The notes under the pieces are model-generated. The model had not been told where the DNA came from. It saw only the letters and a list, made by a program, of their open reading frames with translations, and searched no databases. Source: Pseudoxanthomonas taiwanensis (GTDB taxonomy: Bacteria > Pseudomonadota > Gammaproteobacteria > Xanthomonadales > Xanthomonadaceae). From it: a DNA stretch of 55,447 nucleotides. The number at the start of each line of letters is the position of its first letter. Within the stretch, counting starts at the first letter, position 1. The stretch covers positions 57,893-113,339 of the forward strand of contig NZ_PDWK01000001.1 of NCBI RefSeq assembly GCF_010093135.1, written 5' to 3'. The position numbers and the translations under genes were made by a program. This document shows positions 15,788 through 27,202 of the stretch, piece after piece.

Positions 15788-17906
15788 GGGTCCGCCGCGC
15801 CAGCAGGTGGGTGAACTCGGCGGCGCTGACCGGGTGGCTGAGCCAGTACCCCTGGACCAGGTCGCAGCCGCGCTCGGCCAGCAGGTTGTACTGCGCCTCC
15901 TTCTCCACGCCCTCGGCCACCACGGTGATGCCCAGCGAGTGGGCCATGGCGATGATGGCGGTGGTCAGGGCCAGGTCGTCCGGGTCGCGCTGCAGGTCGG
16001 CCACGAAGCTGCGGTCGATCTTCACCCCGTCCACCGGCACCCGGCGCAGGTGGCTCAGGCCGGAGAAGCCGGTGCCGAAGTCGTCCAGCCAGACCTTCAC
16101 GCCGGTGCTGTGCAGGCGTGCCAGCAGCGCGGCGGCCTGCAGCTCGTCGGTGAGCACCGCCGTCTCGGTCAGCTCCAGGTGCAGGCAGGAGGCCGGCAGG
16201 CCGGTCTCGCGCAGGCAGTCGGCGACGATGTCCGGCAGGTCGCCGCGGCGCAGCTGGCGCGGCGAGATGTTCACCGAGACGAACAGCTTCTCCCCGCCCA
16301 GCTCCATCCAGCGCATGGCCTCGGCGCAGGCGGCGTGCAGCACGCGCGGGCCCAGGCTCTCGATCAGCCCGCTCTGCTCGGCCACGTCGATGAACACCGA
16401 CGGGGCGATGGTGCCCAGCATCGGGTGCTGCCAGCGCAGTAGGGCCTCGGCGCCGACCACCTTGCCGTCGGTGGTGCGGCACACCGGCTGGTAGACCACG
16501 CTCAGCTCGCCGCGTTCCCAGGCCCCGCGCAGCTCCTGCTCCATGTGCACGCGGCGCTCGACCGCGTGGTCCATGGCCCGGCTGTAGAAGCGGTAGCCGT
16601 TCTTGCCGGCCATCTTGGCCTGGTACATGGCGATGTCGCCGTTCTTCATCAGCGCGGTGGCGCTGGAGGCGTCCTCCGGGAACAGGGTGATGCCGATGGA
16701 GATGCCCAGCACCAGCTGCCGCTGCTGCACCTCCAGCGGGCGGCGCAGCTCGCCCACCATGGCCTCGGCCAGGCGGGTGGCGACCGTGCGCACGTCGCCC
16801 TCCTGGACCACGACCACGAACTCGTCGCCGCCGAAGCGCGACAGCAGCGCATCCTCGCCGCCGTGGCGCCGCACCGCTTCGCGGATCCGGGTGGCGCACT
16901 GCAGCAGCACCTCGTCGCCGGCCTCGTGGCCGAGGGTGTCGTTGACCCGCTTGAAGTCGTCGATGTCGGCGAACAGCAACGCCAGCTGCCGGCCGGTGCC
17001 GCGCAGCAGCGACAGGCGGTGCTCCAGCGCGTCGCGGAAGGCCAGCCGGTTGCTCAGGCCGGTCAGCGCGTCGGTGTAGGCCATGCGCCGCACCTCGCGG
17101 TCGTGGCGCGCCACCGCCTCGCTCATGCGGTCGAAGGCCCGCTGCAGGTCGCCCAGCTCGTCGTTGCGCTTGCCACCGTGCTGGCGGACGCTGTAGTCGC
17201 CGGCCTCGATCCGACGGGCGGAGGCGGCCAGCTGCCGGATCGGCCAGACCAGGGTGCGCTGCACCCAGCCGGCGGTCACCACCACCACGCCCAGCAGCAG
17301 GGCCAGCAGCAGCCACAGCCAGCCGCGCTGGCGCCGGGACAGCTCCTCGATCTGCTCGTGCAGGCGCTCGGCGCTGCGCTGTTCGTAGCGGTTGGCCGTG
17401 GTCAGCGACAGACCGACACGGACCCCGCCGATGCGCTTGCTGCCCACCCGGATCGGCACCGAGATCTCCAGCACCTCGGGCGTGGCCTGGCTGACCGGCT
17501 CGCGTGCGTCCACCGCGCGCCGGGCCAGCGGGTCGGGCATCTGCCGGCCGAAGCCGGTGATCTCGGTGGAGCCGTCGTGGACCAGCCGGTCCTGGGCGTC
17601 GAACACCAGCAGGTAGTCCACCAGCTCGTCGCGCATCTGATCGCGCAGCAGCTCGCCGATGGCGTCCAGATCGGAGTAGTAGAGGGGATTGGCCAGGTTG
17701 TCGGCCAGGGAGCTGGCCAGTGCGCGCCCGTGCGAGTGCAGGTACTCGTCCACCATGGAGTGGATCACGGCGCCGCTGATGGTCTGCGACTCGCGCTGGA
17801 CTAGCTGCTGCTGGCGCAACAGCAGCCCCAGCAGCACCAGCACGACCAGCAGCACCAGGGCCATGGCGAGGAGGAAACGCGCCTGCAACCCCAAGCGGAG
17901 CTTCAT
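15783..17906 (-). CDS. Membrane GGDEF-EAL cyclic-di-GMP signalling protein with HAMP
   Basis: 707 residues. TM1 (~8-30), a periplasmic sensor of about 165 residues, TM2 (~195-217), HAMP (~218-272), GGDEF (~275-435) and EAL (~450-700). The cyclase signature is intact (FGGDEF, ~356-361). The phosphodiesterase residues are also present: EALLRW (~484), DDFGTGFSGLSHL, KIDRSF and VAEGVE. Both activities are therefore possible and the net direction cannot be read from sequence. The start overlaps the stop of the PhnD-like binding protein gene by 4 bp (ATGA), so the two are translated together. The periplasmic domain probably senses that partner or its ligand. Confidence 0.92.
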   Translation of the reverse strand: MKLRLGLQARFLLAMALVLLVVLVLLGLLLRQQQLVQRESQTISGAVIHSMVDEYLHSHGRALASSLADNLANPLYYSDLDAIGELLRDQMRDELVDYLLVFDAQDRLVHDGSTEITGFGRQMPDPLARRAVDAREPVSQATPEVLEISVPIRVGSKRIGGVRVGLSLTTANRYEQRSAERLHEQIEELSRRQRGWLWLLLALLLGVVVVTAGWVQRTLVWPIRQLAASARRIEAGDYSVRQHGGKRNDELGDLQRAFDRMSEAVARHDREVRRMAYTDALTGLSNRLAFRDALEHRLSLLRGTGRQLALLFADIDDFKRVNDTLGHEAGDEVLLQCATRIREAVRRHGGEDALLSRFGGDEFVVVVQEGDVRTVATRLAEAMVGELRRPLEVQQRQLVLGISIGITLFPEDASSATALMKNGDIAMYQAKMAGKNGYRFYSRAMDHAVERRVHMEQELRGAWERGELSVVYQPVCRTTDGKVVGAEALLRWQHPMLGTIAPSVFIDVAEQSGLIESLGPRVLHAACAEAMRWMELGGEKLFVSVNISPRQLRRGDLPDIVADCLRETGLPASCLHLELTETAVLTDELQAAALLARLHSTGVKVWLDDFGTGFSGLSHLRRVPVDGVKIDRSFVADLQRDPDDLALTTAIIAMAHSLGITVVAEGVEKEAQYNLLAERGCDLVQGYWLSHPVSAAEFTHLLARRTR

Positions 17907-18823
17907 TCCACCTCCGCGCGCACCCGGGCGACGCCGGCGCGCAGCCCGTCCAGCGCCTGCTCCAGCCGAGCGTCCACCGGCAGGAAGCGGGAAGTACCGA
18001 AGAACAGCCGCAGGGCCTCCCTGGCCTCGGGATCGTCGGCCGCCTGCAGCAGCACCTCGCGCAGCCGGTTCTCGACCTCCGGCCGCAGGTCGGCGCGCAC
18101 CAGCTCCAGCGCGCGCGGGTATTCCGGCGTCTGGTGGATGATGCGCAGGTCGGCGCGCAGCGCCGGCGGCGTGCGCTGGGGATCCTCCCAGTCCAGGTTG
18201 CTGAAGACGCCGGCGTCCACCAGGCCCTTCTGTACCCAGACGGAGATGTTCAGCTCCGAGCGCGCGAACAGGTAGCCGATCCGGCCCGGCGAAGGCCGCT
18301 CGTCCGGCCCCAGCAGGATCTCCGGCTCCAGGCCGGCCTCCAGCAGCGTGATCATGGGCACCATGTAGGCGCTGGTGGAGGCGGTGCTCTGCATGGCCAC
18401 GGTGCGGCCGCGCAGGTCCTCGATGCGCCGCACCGGGCTGTCGCGGCGGGTGAAGAACACCGTGTGGTAGCGGCTGACCCCGCTGCGCTCGGTGAGCAGG
18501 AGCAGGCGCGCACCGGCGCGCTGCTGCAGCTGCACCGCGGTGCTGGTGGTCTCGGTGACCCAGTCCACGCGCCCGCGGCGCAGGTAGCTGGCCATCTGCT
18601 GGGCGTCGCGCGCCATCAGCACCCGCCCCTCGGTGATGCCCACCTCGCGCATGCGCGGGACCACGTAGTCCAGCAGGGCCTTGAGCTGGTCGTAGTGGGC
18701 GGCCGGGTCGTCACTGATGCGGCCCAGCACCAGCACGTGGCGGTCGTCCACCGCCCGCGCCGCCGGCGGCAGCAGGACGAGCAGCACCGCCCAGGCCATG
18801 GCCTGGAGCCAGCGTCGCAGCAT
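17903..18823 (-). CDS. PhnD-like periplasmic substrate-binding protein coupled to the GGDEF-EAL gene
   Basis: 306 residues if started at the ATG at 18823, which has GGGGGAGG 11 bases upstream and gives a clean signal peptide (MLRRW... ending PPAARA). An in-frame ATG at 18847 is possible but has no SD. The mature part has the PhnD/SsuA/transferrin-like fold: VDWVTETTSTAVQL, DLRGRTVAMQSTASTSAYMVP and a C-terminal helical tail. These proteins bind phosphate, phosphonates or other oxyanions. No ABC permease or ATPase gene is next to it. It is instead fused by a 4-bp overlap to the c-di-GMP gene, which suggests a sensory and not a transport role. Confidence 0.85.
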   Translation of the reverse strand: MLRRWLQAMAWAVLLVLLPPAARAVDDRHVLVLGRISDDPAAHYDQLKALLDYVVPRMREVGITEGRVLMARDAQQMASYLRRGRVDWVTETTSTAVQLQQRAGARLLLLTERSGVSRYHTVFFTRRDSPVRRIEDLRGRTVAMQSTASTSAYMVPMITLLEAGLEPEILLGPDERPSPGRIGYLFARSELNISVWVQKGLVDAGVFSNLDWEDPQRTPPALRADLRIIHQTPEYPRALELVRADLRPEVENRLREVLLQAADDPEAREALRLFFGTSRFLPVDARLEQALDGLRAGVARVRAEVE

Positions 18824-18873
18824 GCGCGGTGCGGCCTCCCCCTTCATGGCGAGGAAGCCTAGCGGAAAGGCGC

Positions 18874-19692
18874 TCAGTCCGATAGCCGGGATTGTCCGCC
18901 CGGCGTGCCGGAAGTGCCGGGCATGCCGGCCAGGCGCGCCATGCGCTGGGCGTCGGCCAGGATCCCCCGCAGCAGGCGCACTTCGTTCACGGTCAGGTCG
19001 GCGCGCAGGAACAGCCGGCGCAGCTTGCGCATGGCCGAGTCCGGCGCTCGCCCCTTGTGGAAGTCGATGGCCTGCAGGGTGTCGGCCAGCTGGGCGAAGA
19101 AGCCCTCCAGCTCGGCGTGCGCGGCGGGCATGTCGTCCGGCCGCGGCGGCGGTGCCGGCGCCCCGGCCGGGGCGGCCGCGAGCAGGGCCAGGCGCAGCTC
19201 GTAGGCCAGCACCTGCACCGCCGCGGCCAGGTTGAGAGAGCTGAACGCCGGGTCGGAGGGGATGTGCACCGAGGCGTGGCACAGCTGCAGCTCCTCGTTG
19301 GTCAGGCCGGTGCGCTCGCGCCCGAACACCAGCGCCACCGGCCCCTCGCCCGCCCGCTGCAGCGCCCGCGCCGCGGCCGCGTCCGGCTCCAGCTGCTCGA
19401 GCTGGACCTTGCGGCTGCGCGCGGTGCAGCCCAGCACCAGGCGGCAGTCGGCCACCGCCTCGGCCAGGGTGGCGTGCACGGGGGCAGCCCGGATCAGGTC
19501 GTCGGCGCCGGCGGCGCGGCGGTAGGCCTCGTCGTTGGGCAGGATCTCGGGGGCCACCAGGACCAGGCGGGACAGGCCCATGGTCTTCATGGCGCGGGCC
19601 GCGGCGCCGATGTTGCCGGGGTGCTGCGTGCCGACCAGGACGATGCGGAGGTTGTCAGCCGGGGCTGCCGGCGCGGGGGAGGAACTGGACAT
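18874..19692 (-). CDS. trmJ: tRNA (cytidine/uridine-32-2'-O)-methyltransferase TrmJ-type
   Basis: 272 residues from the ATG at 19692. It has the SPOUT methyltransferase core: N-terminal [21 protein letters not shown] with the substrate Arg, [12 protein letters not shown] (motif 2) and [23 protein letters not shown] (motif 3, trefoil knot). The C-terminal helical tail is as in TrmJ. The enzyme uses SAM to methylate the ribose at tRNA position 32. It diverges from suhB, which is the conserved arrangement in this lineage. The frame is open upstream to 19896 but that part has no homology. Confidence 0.9.
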   Translation of the reverse strand: MSSSSPAPAAPADNLRIVLVGTQHPGNIGAAARAMKTMGLSRLVLVAPEILPNDEAYRRAAGADDLIRAAPVHATLAEAVADCRLVLGCTARSRKVQLEQLEPDAAAARALQRAGEGPVALVFGRERTGLTNEELQLCHASVHIPSDPAFSSLNLAAAVQVLAYELRLALLAAAPAGAPAPPPRPDDMPAAHAELEGFFAQLADTLQAIDFHKGRAPDSAMRKLRRLFLRADLTVNEVRLLRGILADAQRMARLAGMPGTSGTPGGQSRLSD

Positions 19693-19783
19693 GCCGCAGA
19701 TGGTAAACTGTGCGACCGGCCTCGCGCCGGCCCTGCTCTTTTCCTTCGCCGTTCCTTCCGTAGCCCTACCGGGAGCCTTCGCC

Positions 19784-20608
19784 TTGCTGAAGCCCGTCGT
19801 CAACGTCATGGTCAAGGCCGCCCGCCTCGGCGGCAACGTCCTGCTGCGCAACATCAACCGCCTGGATGCGCTGAACGTGGTCCAGAAGCAGCGCATGGAC
19901 TACGCGAGCGAGGTGGATGCCGAGGCCGAACAGGTCATCGTGAAGGAACTGCGCCGCGCCTACCCCGACTACGGGGTGCTGGGCGAGGAAGGCGGCCACC
20001 AGCCGGGCCGCCAGAAGCGCCTGCAGTGGGTGATCGACCCGCTGGACGGCACCAGCAACTACCTGCGCGGCTTCCCCCACTACTGCGTGTCCATCGCCCT
20101 GGTGGACAACGGCGAGCCCACCGACGCGGTGATCTTCGATCCGCTGCGCAACGAGCTGTTCGCCGCCGGCCGCGGCGCCGGGGCGGTGCTAAACGACCGC
20201 CGCATCCGCGTGTCCGACCGCAAGGACCTGGGCGGCGCGGTGGTCGGCACCGGCTTCCCGCCGCGCGAGCGCGCCCGCGCCGGCGCGCAGCTGAAATGCG
20301 TGGACGCGCTGCTGGCCCACGCCGAGGACGTGCGCCGCACCGGCTCGGCCGCGCTGGACCTGGCCTACGTGGCCTGCGGCCGCCTGGACGCCTATTTCGA
20401 GGCCGGGGTGAAGGCCTGGGACATCGCCGCCGGCGTGCTGCTGGTGCGCGAGGCCGGCGGCCGCATCTGCGACTTCCGCGGCGCCGCCACCCCGCGCATG
20501 GACGAGCGCGGCCCGGATTCGCGCCAGATCATCGCCGGCAACGTGAAGGTGGCCGACGAGCTGCAGAAGCTGATCGTCAACACGGGGTACGCGGCCGCAT
20601 TCGATTGA
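19784..20608 (+). CDS. suhB: Inositol-1-monophosphatase SuhB
   Basis: 274 residues from a TTG start at 19784, chosen because GGGAG lies 9 bases upstream and the family N-terminus ([12 protein letters not shown]) begins there. An ATG exists 8 codons later. Metal and substrate motifs of the inositol monophosphatase family are complete: GEEGG (~68), DPLDGTSNY (~85-93) and [16 protein letters not shown] (~210-225). In E. coli SuhB also joins ribosomal antitermination complexes. Only the phosphatase activity can be read here. A canonical terminator follows. Confidence 0.92.
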   Translation: MLKPVVNVMVKAARLGGNVLLRNINRLDALNVVQKQRMDYASEVDAEAEQVIVKELRRAYPDYGVLGEEGGHQPGRQKRLQWVIDPLDGTSNYLRGFPHYCVSIALVDNGEPTDAVIFDPLRNELFAAGRGAGAVLNDRRIRVSDRKDLGGAVVGTGFPPRERARAGAQLKCVDALLAHAEDVRRTGSAALDLAYVACGRLDAYFEAGVKAWDIAAGVLLVREAGGRICDFRGAATPRMDERGPDSRQIIAGNVKVADELQKLIVNTGYAAAFD

Positions 20609-20630
20609 GCGTGCCGCCACCCGGAAGAAG

Positions 20631-20654
20631 GGCCGCCTGCGGGCGGCCTTTTTT
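20631..20654 (+). terminator. Rho-independent terminator of suhB
   Basis: A 7-bp stem (20631-20637 with 20642-20648, loop TGCG) is followed by six T. It lies 23 bp after the suhB stop. Confidence 0.88.
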
Positions 20655-20844
20655 GCCCGCCCGGCGGCGCCGCCCCGGCGTGGCGGTGGAACGCCCGCCC
20701 CCGGATGCGCCGGCCGGGTCGCGGCGTACGCGGCTCCCACGGATGGCCGCACCGCTCCCGCAGGCCGCGCCGGCGGCGACGCGGCGGGCCGGGCCGGCCG
20801 GATGCCCCGTCCCGGAACGCGTGCATGCCCGGAACCTGCCCGTG
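20655..20844. other. GC-rich intergenic region without a gene
   Basis: About 190 bp between the suhB and secF terminators. It contains inverted fragments of the kind seen in the REP-like elements elsewhere in the window (GCGGCTCCC near 20727, GGCCGCACC near 20745), but no full copy. I see no coding frame with family resemblance and no RNA gene. Confidence 0.5.
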
Positions 20845-20871
20845 AAAAAAGAAGCCGCCCGGGCGGGCGGC
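20845..20871 (-). terminator. Rho-independent terminator of the yajC-secD-secF operon
   Basis: Read on the minus strand, a 7-bp stem (20865-20871 with 20854-20860) is followed by CTTC and six U (20845-20850). It lies about 30 bp after the secF stop. Confidence 0.82.
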
Positions 20872-20899
20872 TCCCATGGGACCGTGGCGGGCGCCGCCG

Positions 20900-21865
20900 T
20901 CAGGGGCGGCGGGCCAGCGCGGTCTCGTCCTTGGCCTTGGGCAGCAGGTCCTGCTTGGTGACCTTCAGCGCGCCCACGGTCAGCATCGGACAGGCCAGGA
21001 AGATCGAGGACAGCGTGGCGACCACGCAGCCGATCATCTGGGTCAGCGCCAGGCCCTCCAGCGAGCCGCCGCCGTACAGGTACAGCGCCAGCACCGACAG
21101 GAAGAACACCAGCGAGGTGATGATGGTGCGCGACAGGGTCTGGTTGATGGAGCGGTTGAACACCTCCAGCGGCTCCGCGCGCAGGCTGCGGAAGTTCTCG
21201 CGCACGCGGTCGAACACCACGATGGTGTCGTTGATGGAGAAGCCCATCACCGACAGCAGGCCGGCCAGCACGGTCAGGTCGAAGTCCAGGCCGGCCCAAG
21301 CGAAGTAGCCGGCCGTGACCAGCACGTCGAACAGCGTGGTCACCGTGGCCACCACCGCGAACTTCCATTCGAAGCGGAAGCCGATGTAGATCAGGAAGCC
21401 GACCACGACGAAGATGGCCGCGTACAGACCGTTCATCGCCAGCTCGCGGCCCACCTGCGGGCCGACGAACTCGGTGCGCAGCAGGGTGGCGCGGTTGTCC
21501 GGGGAGGACACCGCCGCCAGCACCTCCTGGGCGGTGCGGTTGTTGGCGTCCGTGCTGGTCTCGCCGTCGCGCGGCTGCAGGCGCACCAGCAGGTCGGTGC
21601 CCGAGCCGAAGTTCTGCACCTGGGCGCCGGCGTAGCCGGCCGCCTCCAGGCGTGCGCGCACCTGGTCCACTACGGCCGGCCGCTCGAAGCGCATCTCGAC
21701 CACGGTGCCGCCGGTGAAGTCCAGCGCGTAGTTGAAGCCCTTGCCGGCGATGCCGGCCAGCGCCGCGAGGAACATCAGCGCGGCGACAGCCATGGCCACC
21801 CAGCGCATCTTCATGAAGTCGATGCGCGGCTCGTGCGGAATCAGGGTCAGCGGGAAGATCTTCAT
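20900..21865 (-). CDS. secF: Protein translocase subunit SecF
   Basis: 321 residues from the ATG at 21865, preceded by GGAGG ten bases upstream. Six membrane helices with the large periplasmic P1-like loop after TM1. Family motifs are LDFTGGTVVEMRF (~55) and GFSINDTIVVFDRVREN (~205-220). With SecD it uses the proton gradient to pull secreted proteins through SecYEG. It lies 17 bp downstream of secD in the normal yajC-secD-secF order. Confidence 0.95.
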   Translation of the reverse strand: MKIFPLTLIPHEPRIDFMKMRWVAMAVAALMFLAALAGIAGKGFNYALDFTGGTVVEMRFERPAVVDQVRARLEAAGYAGAQVQNFGSGTDLLVRLQPRDGETSTDANNRTAQEVLAAVSSPDNRATLLRTEFVGPQVGRELAMNGLYAAIFVVVGFLIYIGFRFEWKFAVVATVTTLFDVLVTAGYFAWAGLDFDLTVLAGLLSVMGFSINDTIVVFDRVRENFRSLRAEPLEVFNRSINQTLSRTIITSLVFFLSVLALYLYGGGSLEGLALTQMIGCVVATLSSIFLACPMLTVGALKVTKQDLLPKAKDETALARRP

Positions 21866-21881
21866 GGTTTCCGGTCCTCCC

Positions 21882-23723
21882 TCAGACGGCCAGGGACTTG
21901 AGCTTCTTGCGGCGGGCGTACAGCAGCACCGCCAGGGCACGCGACACGGTGATCGCGGTGAACATCGAGGCGAGGATGCCGATCATCATGGTCAGGGCGA
22001 AGCCCTTGAGCGGACCAGTACCGAAGGCATACAGCGCCAGGCCGGCGAGGATGCCGGTGAGGTTGGCGTCGAAGATGGTGCCGGAGGCCTTCTCGTAGCC
22101 GGCGGCGATGGCGGCCTTGGGCGGCACGCCGGCGCGCAGTTCCTCGCGGATGCGCTCGTTGATCAGCACGTTGGCGTCCACCGACAGGCCGATCGACAGG
22201 ACCAGGCCGGCGAAGCCCGGCAGGGTCATGGTGGCGCCGAACAGCGACATCACCGCCACCACGATCAGCAGGTTGAACACCAGCGCCAGGCCGGTCAGCA
22301 CGCCGAACATGCGGTAGTAGACGGCGAAGAACACCAGGGTGAACAGGAACGCGTACAGCACCGCGGTCACGCCGCGCTGCACGTTCTCCTTGCCCAGGCT
22401 GGGACCGACGATCTTCTCCTCGACGAAGTCCATCGGCGCGGCCAGCGAGCCGGCGCGCAGCAGCTTGGCCAGGTCGTCGGCCTCGGCCTTGTCCAGGCCG
22501 GTGGTCTGGAAGTTCTTGCCGAACACGCCGTTGATGGTGGCCACGGAGATAACCTCCTCGCGCACGCGGAAGCTGCGCACCTCCCGGCCGTCCACCTCCT
22601 TCACCTGCGGGATGCGCTCGGTGTAGACCACCGCCATCGGCTTGCCGACGTTGGCGCTGGTGAAGTTGAACATGCGCTCGCCGCCGACGTTGTTCAGGGT
22701 GACGCTCACCGCCGGCAGGCCGTTCTGGTCCACCGTGCTCTGCGCGGCCACCATCTGGTCGCCGGTGACGATCACGCGCTTGCTCAGCAGCACCGGCGAG
22801 CCGTCGCGGCGGTAGTACACCCGCGCCTCGGGCGGGACGCGGCCGGTGGCCACGGCGTCGTAGGCGTTGCCCTCCACCACCGCGCGGTACTCCAGGGTGG
22901 CGGTGGCGCCGATCATGCGCTTGGCCTCGGCGGTGTCCTGCACGCCGGGCAGCTGCACCACGATGCGGTCGTCGCCCTGCCGCTGGATGATCGGCTCGGC
23001 CACGCCCAGCTCGTTCACGCGGTTGCGCAGGGTGGTGATGTTCTGCTCGATGGCCGATTCGGCGATCTGGGCCAGCTCGGACTCGGGGATGCGCACCACC
23101 AGGGCGCCGCCCCGGGTGTCCACCGACAGGGTGGGCATGGCGCGGGCCAGCACGTCGCGGGCCGCGGCCGGATCGGCGCCCGAGCCCAGGCTCACCGCGA
23201 TCGAGTGGTCGGGGCGGCGGTCCACGGCGGTGTAGCGGATGCGGTTGTCGCGCAGGGTGACGCGCACGTCCTCCACATAGGCGTCCACCCGCTTCTCCAG
23301 CGCGGCCCTCTGGTCCACCTGCAGGACGAAGTGCACGCCGCCGCGCAGGTCCAGGCCCAGCACCATGGGCTTGGCACCCAGGCGCTCGAGCCAGGCCGGC
23401 ACGTTCGAGGCCAGGTTCAGGGCGACGGTGTAGTTCTCGCCCAGGCCGGAGCGCAGGGCGTCGGCAGCGGCGGTCTGCGCGTCGGCGTCGTCCAGGCGCA
23501 CCATCAGGTTGCCGTCCTCGACCGCGATGGACTTGGCGGCGACCCCGGCCTCCTTCAGCTGCGCCTCGACGCGGGCGCGCAGCGCCTCGTCCAGCTCGGC
23601 GCCGCGGCTGGCCGTGATCTGCACGGCGTAGTCGCTCTGGTAGACGTTGGGCAGCGCGTACAGCGCGCTCGCCACCAGCACCAGCAGGATGACGAAGTAC
23701 TTCCAGCGGGGAAATTCGAGCAT
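21882..23723 (-). CDS. secD: Protein translocase subunit SecD
   Basis: 613 residues. One N-terminal helix (ILLVLVASALYALP), a long periplasmic P1 region with the motif LDLRGGVHFVLQVD, and then five C-terminal helices with GLSVDANVLINERIREEL and the TMMIGILASMFTAITVSR end. The length is normal for gammaproteobacterial SecD. Partner of SecF and YajC, and part of the holo-translocon in the inner membrane. Confidence 0.95.
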   Translation of the reverse strand: MLEFPRWKYFVILLVLVASALYALPNVYQSDYAVQITASRGAELDEALRARVEAQLKEAGVAAKSIAVEDGNLMVRLDDADAQTAAADALRSGLGENYTVALNLASNVPAWLERLGAKPMVLGLDLRGGVHFVLQVDQRAALEKRVDAYVEDVRVTLRDNRIRYTAVDRRPDHSIAVSLGSGADPAAARDVLARAMPTLSVDTRGGALVVRIPESELAQIAESAIEQNITTLRNRVNELGVAEPIIQRQGDDRIVVQLPGVQDTAEAKRMIGATATLEYRAVVEGNAYDAVATGRVPPEARVYYRRDGSPVLLSKRVIVTGDQMVAAQSTVDQNGLPAVSVTLNNVGGERMFNFTSANVGKPMAVVYTERIPQVKEVDGREVRSFRVREEVISVATINGVFGKNFQTTGLDKAEADDLAKLLRAGSLAAPMDFVEEKIVGPSLGKENVQRGVTAVLYAFLFTLVFFAVYYRMFGVLTGLALVFNLLIVVAVMSLFGATMTLPGFAGLVLSIGLSVDANVLINERIREELRAGVPPKAAIAAGYEKASGTIFDANLTGILAGLALYAFGTGPLKGFALTMMIGILASMFTAITVSRALAVLLYARRKKLKSLAV

Positions 23724-23782
23724 TGCGGGCCCCCGCGCGGCCCCGCCCGCGCGGGACCACGCTCAGCGGTGGGATGGGAAGG

Positions 23783-24124
23783 TCAGGCGGACTTCAGGGT
23801 GCCCTTCGGCAGGACGTTGGCGATGGCGCCCTTCTGCACGCGGATGCGCACGTTGTCGGCCACTTCCAGGGTGACGAAGTTGTCGCCGATGTCGGTGACC
23901 ACGCCGGCCAGGCCGCCGTTGGTCAGGACCTCGTCGCCGCGGGAGAGCTTGCCCAGCATGGCCTGATGCTCCTTCTGCCGCTTGATCTGCGGGCGGATCA
24001 TCAGGAAGTACATGATCGCGATCAGGATGATCGGGAACAGCAGCATGCCGAAACCGCCGCCCTGCGGCGCGGCGGCCGCGTTGGCGAGGATGACGGGCGT
24101 GCCGAGGGTGGCGAGAACGCTCAT
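23783..24124 (-). CDS. yajC: Preprotein translocase subunit YajC
   Basis: 113 residues. One membrane helix (~25-45, LLFPIILIAIMYFLMIRPQ, with the invariant RPQ after it) and a cytoplasmic SH3-like domain (GDEVLTNGGLAGVV, VRIRVQKGAI). Accessory to SecDF. It is the first gene of the yajC-secD-secF group, and an extended -10 motif precedes it, so this operon can be read separately from tgt. Confidence 0.94.
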   Translation of the reverse strand: MSVLATLGTPVILANAAAAPQGGGFGMLLFPIILIAIMYFLMIRPQIKRQKEHQAMLGKLSRGDEVLTNGGLAGVVTDIGDNFVTLEVADNVRIRVQKGAIANVLPKGTLKSA

Positions 24125-24158
24125 TGGGATGTTCCTGCTTCGTTCGAAATAGCCGGGG

Positions 24159-24164
24159 ATTATG
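24159..24164 (-). promoter_or_regulatory. Extended -10 element of the yajC operon
   Basis: The minus strand reads TGGCATAAT: a TGn extension plus CATAAT (5/6 match). It lies 34 bp upstream of the yajC ATG, giving a leader of about 28 nt. No clear -35. Confidence 0.45.
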
Positions 24165-24274
24165 CCATAGGGCCGCCGCAGCCCATTGCAAGGGCGCCGC
24201 CGGGGCGCCGGCCCGGCCTCCGCCCCCTGCCGACACCACCGGCCGGGATGCGCCCGGGACCGGCCGCCGCCGGC

Positions 24275-26546
<2,272 letters not shown>

Positions 26547-26583
26547 TGTAGTGGAGCGCCCCGCCCGCGCCGCGCGCGGCCGC

Positions 26584-27015
26584 TCAGCGCTCGAACTTGG
26601 TGGACAGGATGATGGCCGAGGAAGTGCGCTCCACCCCGTCCACCGCGCCGATGCGGTCGGTCAGCTCGTCCATGGCGCCCACGTCGGAGGCCACCCCCAG
26701 CGCCACCAGGTCGAACGGCCCGCTGACCGAATGCAGCGCGCGCACTTCCGGCATCTCCGCCAGCGCCCGCACTACAGTGGCCATCTTCTTCGGCAGCACG
26801 GTGATCATGATGTGGGCGCGGATCCGGTCCTGGTCGTAGCCCTCGTGCAGGCGCACGGTGTAGCCGCGGATCACGCCCTGCCGCTCGAGCCGGTCGATCC
26901 GGCTCTGCACCGTGGTCCGCGACAGGCCCAGCCGCCGGGCGATCTGCGCGGTGGAGGCGCGGGCGTCCTCGCGCAGCAGGGCGATCAGGCGCTCGTCCGA
27001 GGGGGTGACCTTCAT
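26584..27015 (-). CDS. Lrp/AsnC family transcriptional regulator
   Basis: 143 residues from the ATG at 27015 with GGAG ten bases upstream. N-terminal winged HTH ([24 protein letters not shown], read in parts at ~22-45) and C-terminal RAM/ActD ligand-binding domain with [11 protein letters not shown] (~97-107). It diverges from a class III aminotransferase gene, so regulation of that gene with an amino acid as effector is likely. A perfect 17-bp palindrome lies just upstream of its own start, next to a TATATT -10 element, consistent with autoregulation. Confidence 0.9.
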   Translation of the reverse strand: MKVTPSDERLIALLREDARASTAQIARRLGLSRTTVQSRIDRLERQGVIRGYTVRLHEGYDQDRIRAHIMITVLPKKMATVVRALAEMPEVRALHSVSGPFDLVALGVASDVGAMDELTDRIGAVDGVERTSSAIILSTKFER

Positions 27016-27029
27016 TCTGCCCAGGCTCC

Positions 27030-27051
27030 TTCGTCGTTCCGACGAAATATA
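27030..27051. promoter_or_regulatory. 17-bp palindrome and -10 element in the lrp/aminotransferase divergent promoter
   Basis: TTCGTCG-TTC-CGACGAA at 27030-27046 is a perfect inverted repeat with 7-bp arms. It overlaps a minus-strand TATATT hexamer (27046-27051) and ends 14 bp from the lrp start. The position at the transcription start suggests an operator for the adjacent Lrp-type regulator. Confidence 0.5.
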
Positions 27052-27202
27052 CGGTGTTTCCGCACAGTTCATCACTGCCGAACGACGATCCCGGCCGGCT
27101 ACCATCCCGACAAGGCCGTCCGGCGCATGGTCCGGCCGGCGTTGTCCATCCATCGACGGCCCGGCCACGACCGGGCCCGCCTGAAATCCCGGGAGGTTGT
27201 CC

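Noticed and set aside
20655-20844. Possible small RNA or gene between suhB and secF
   Set aside because: Both flanks are terminators, no promoter-like pair is seen, and no coding frame has family resemblance.
21732-23966. 744-codon plus-strand frame opposite secD
   Set aside because: Antisense shadow rich in His/Gln/Ala; SecD on the other strand is unmistakable.
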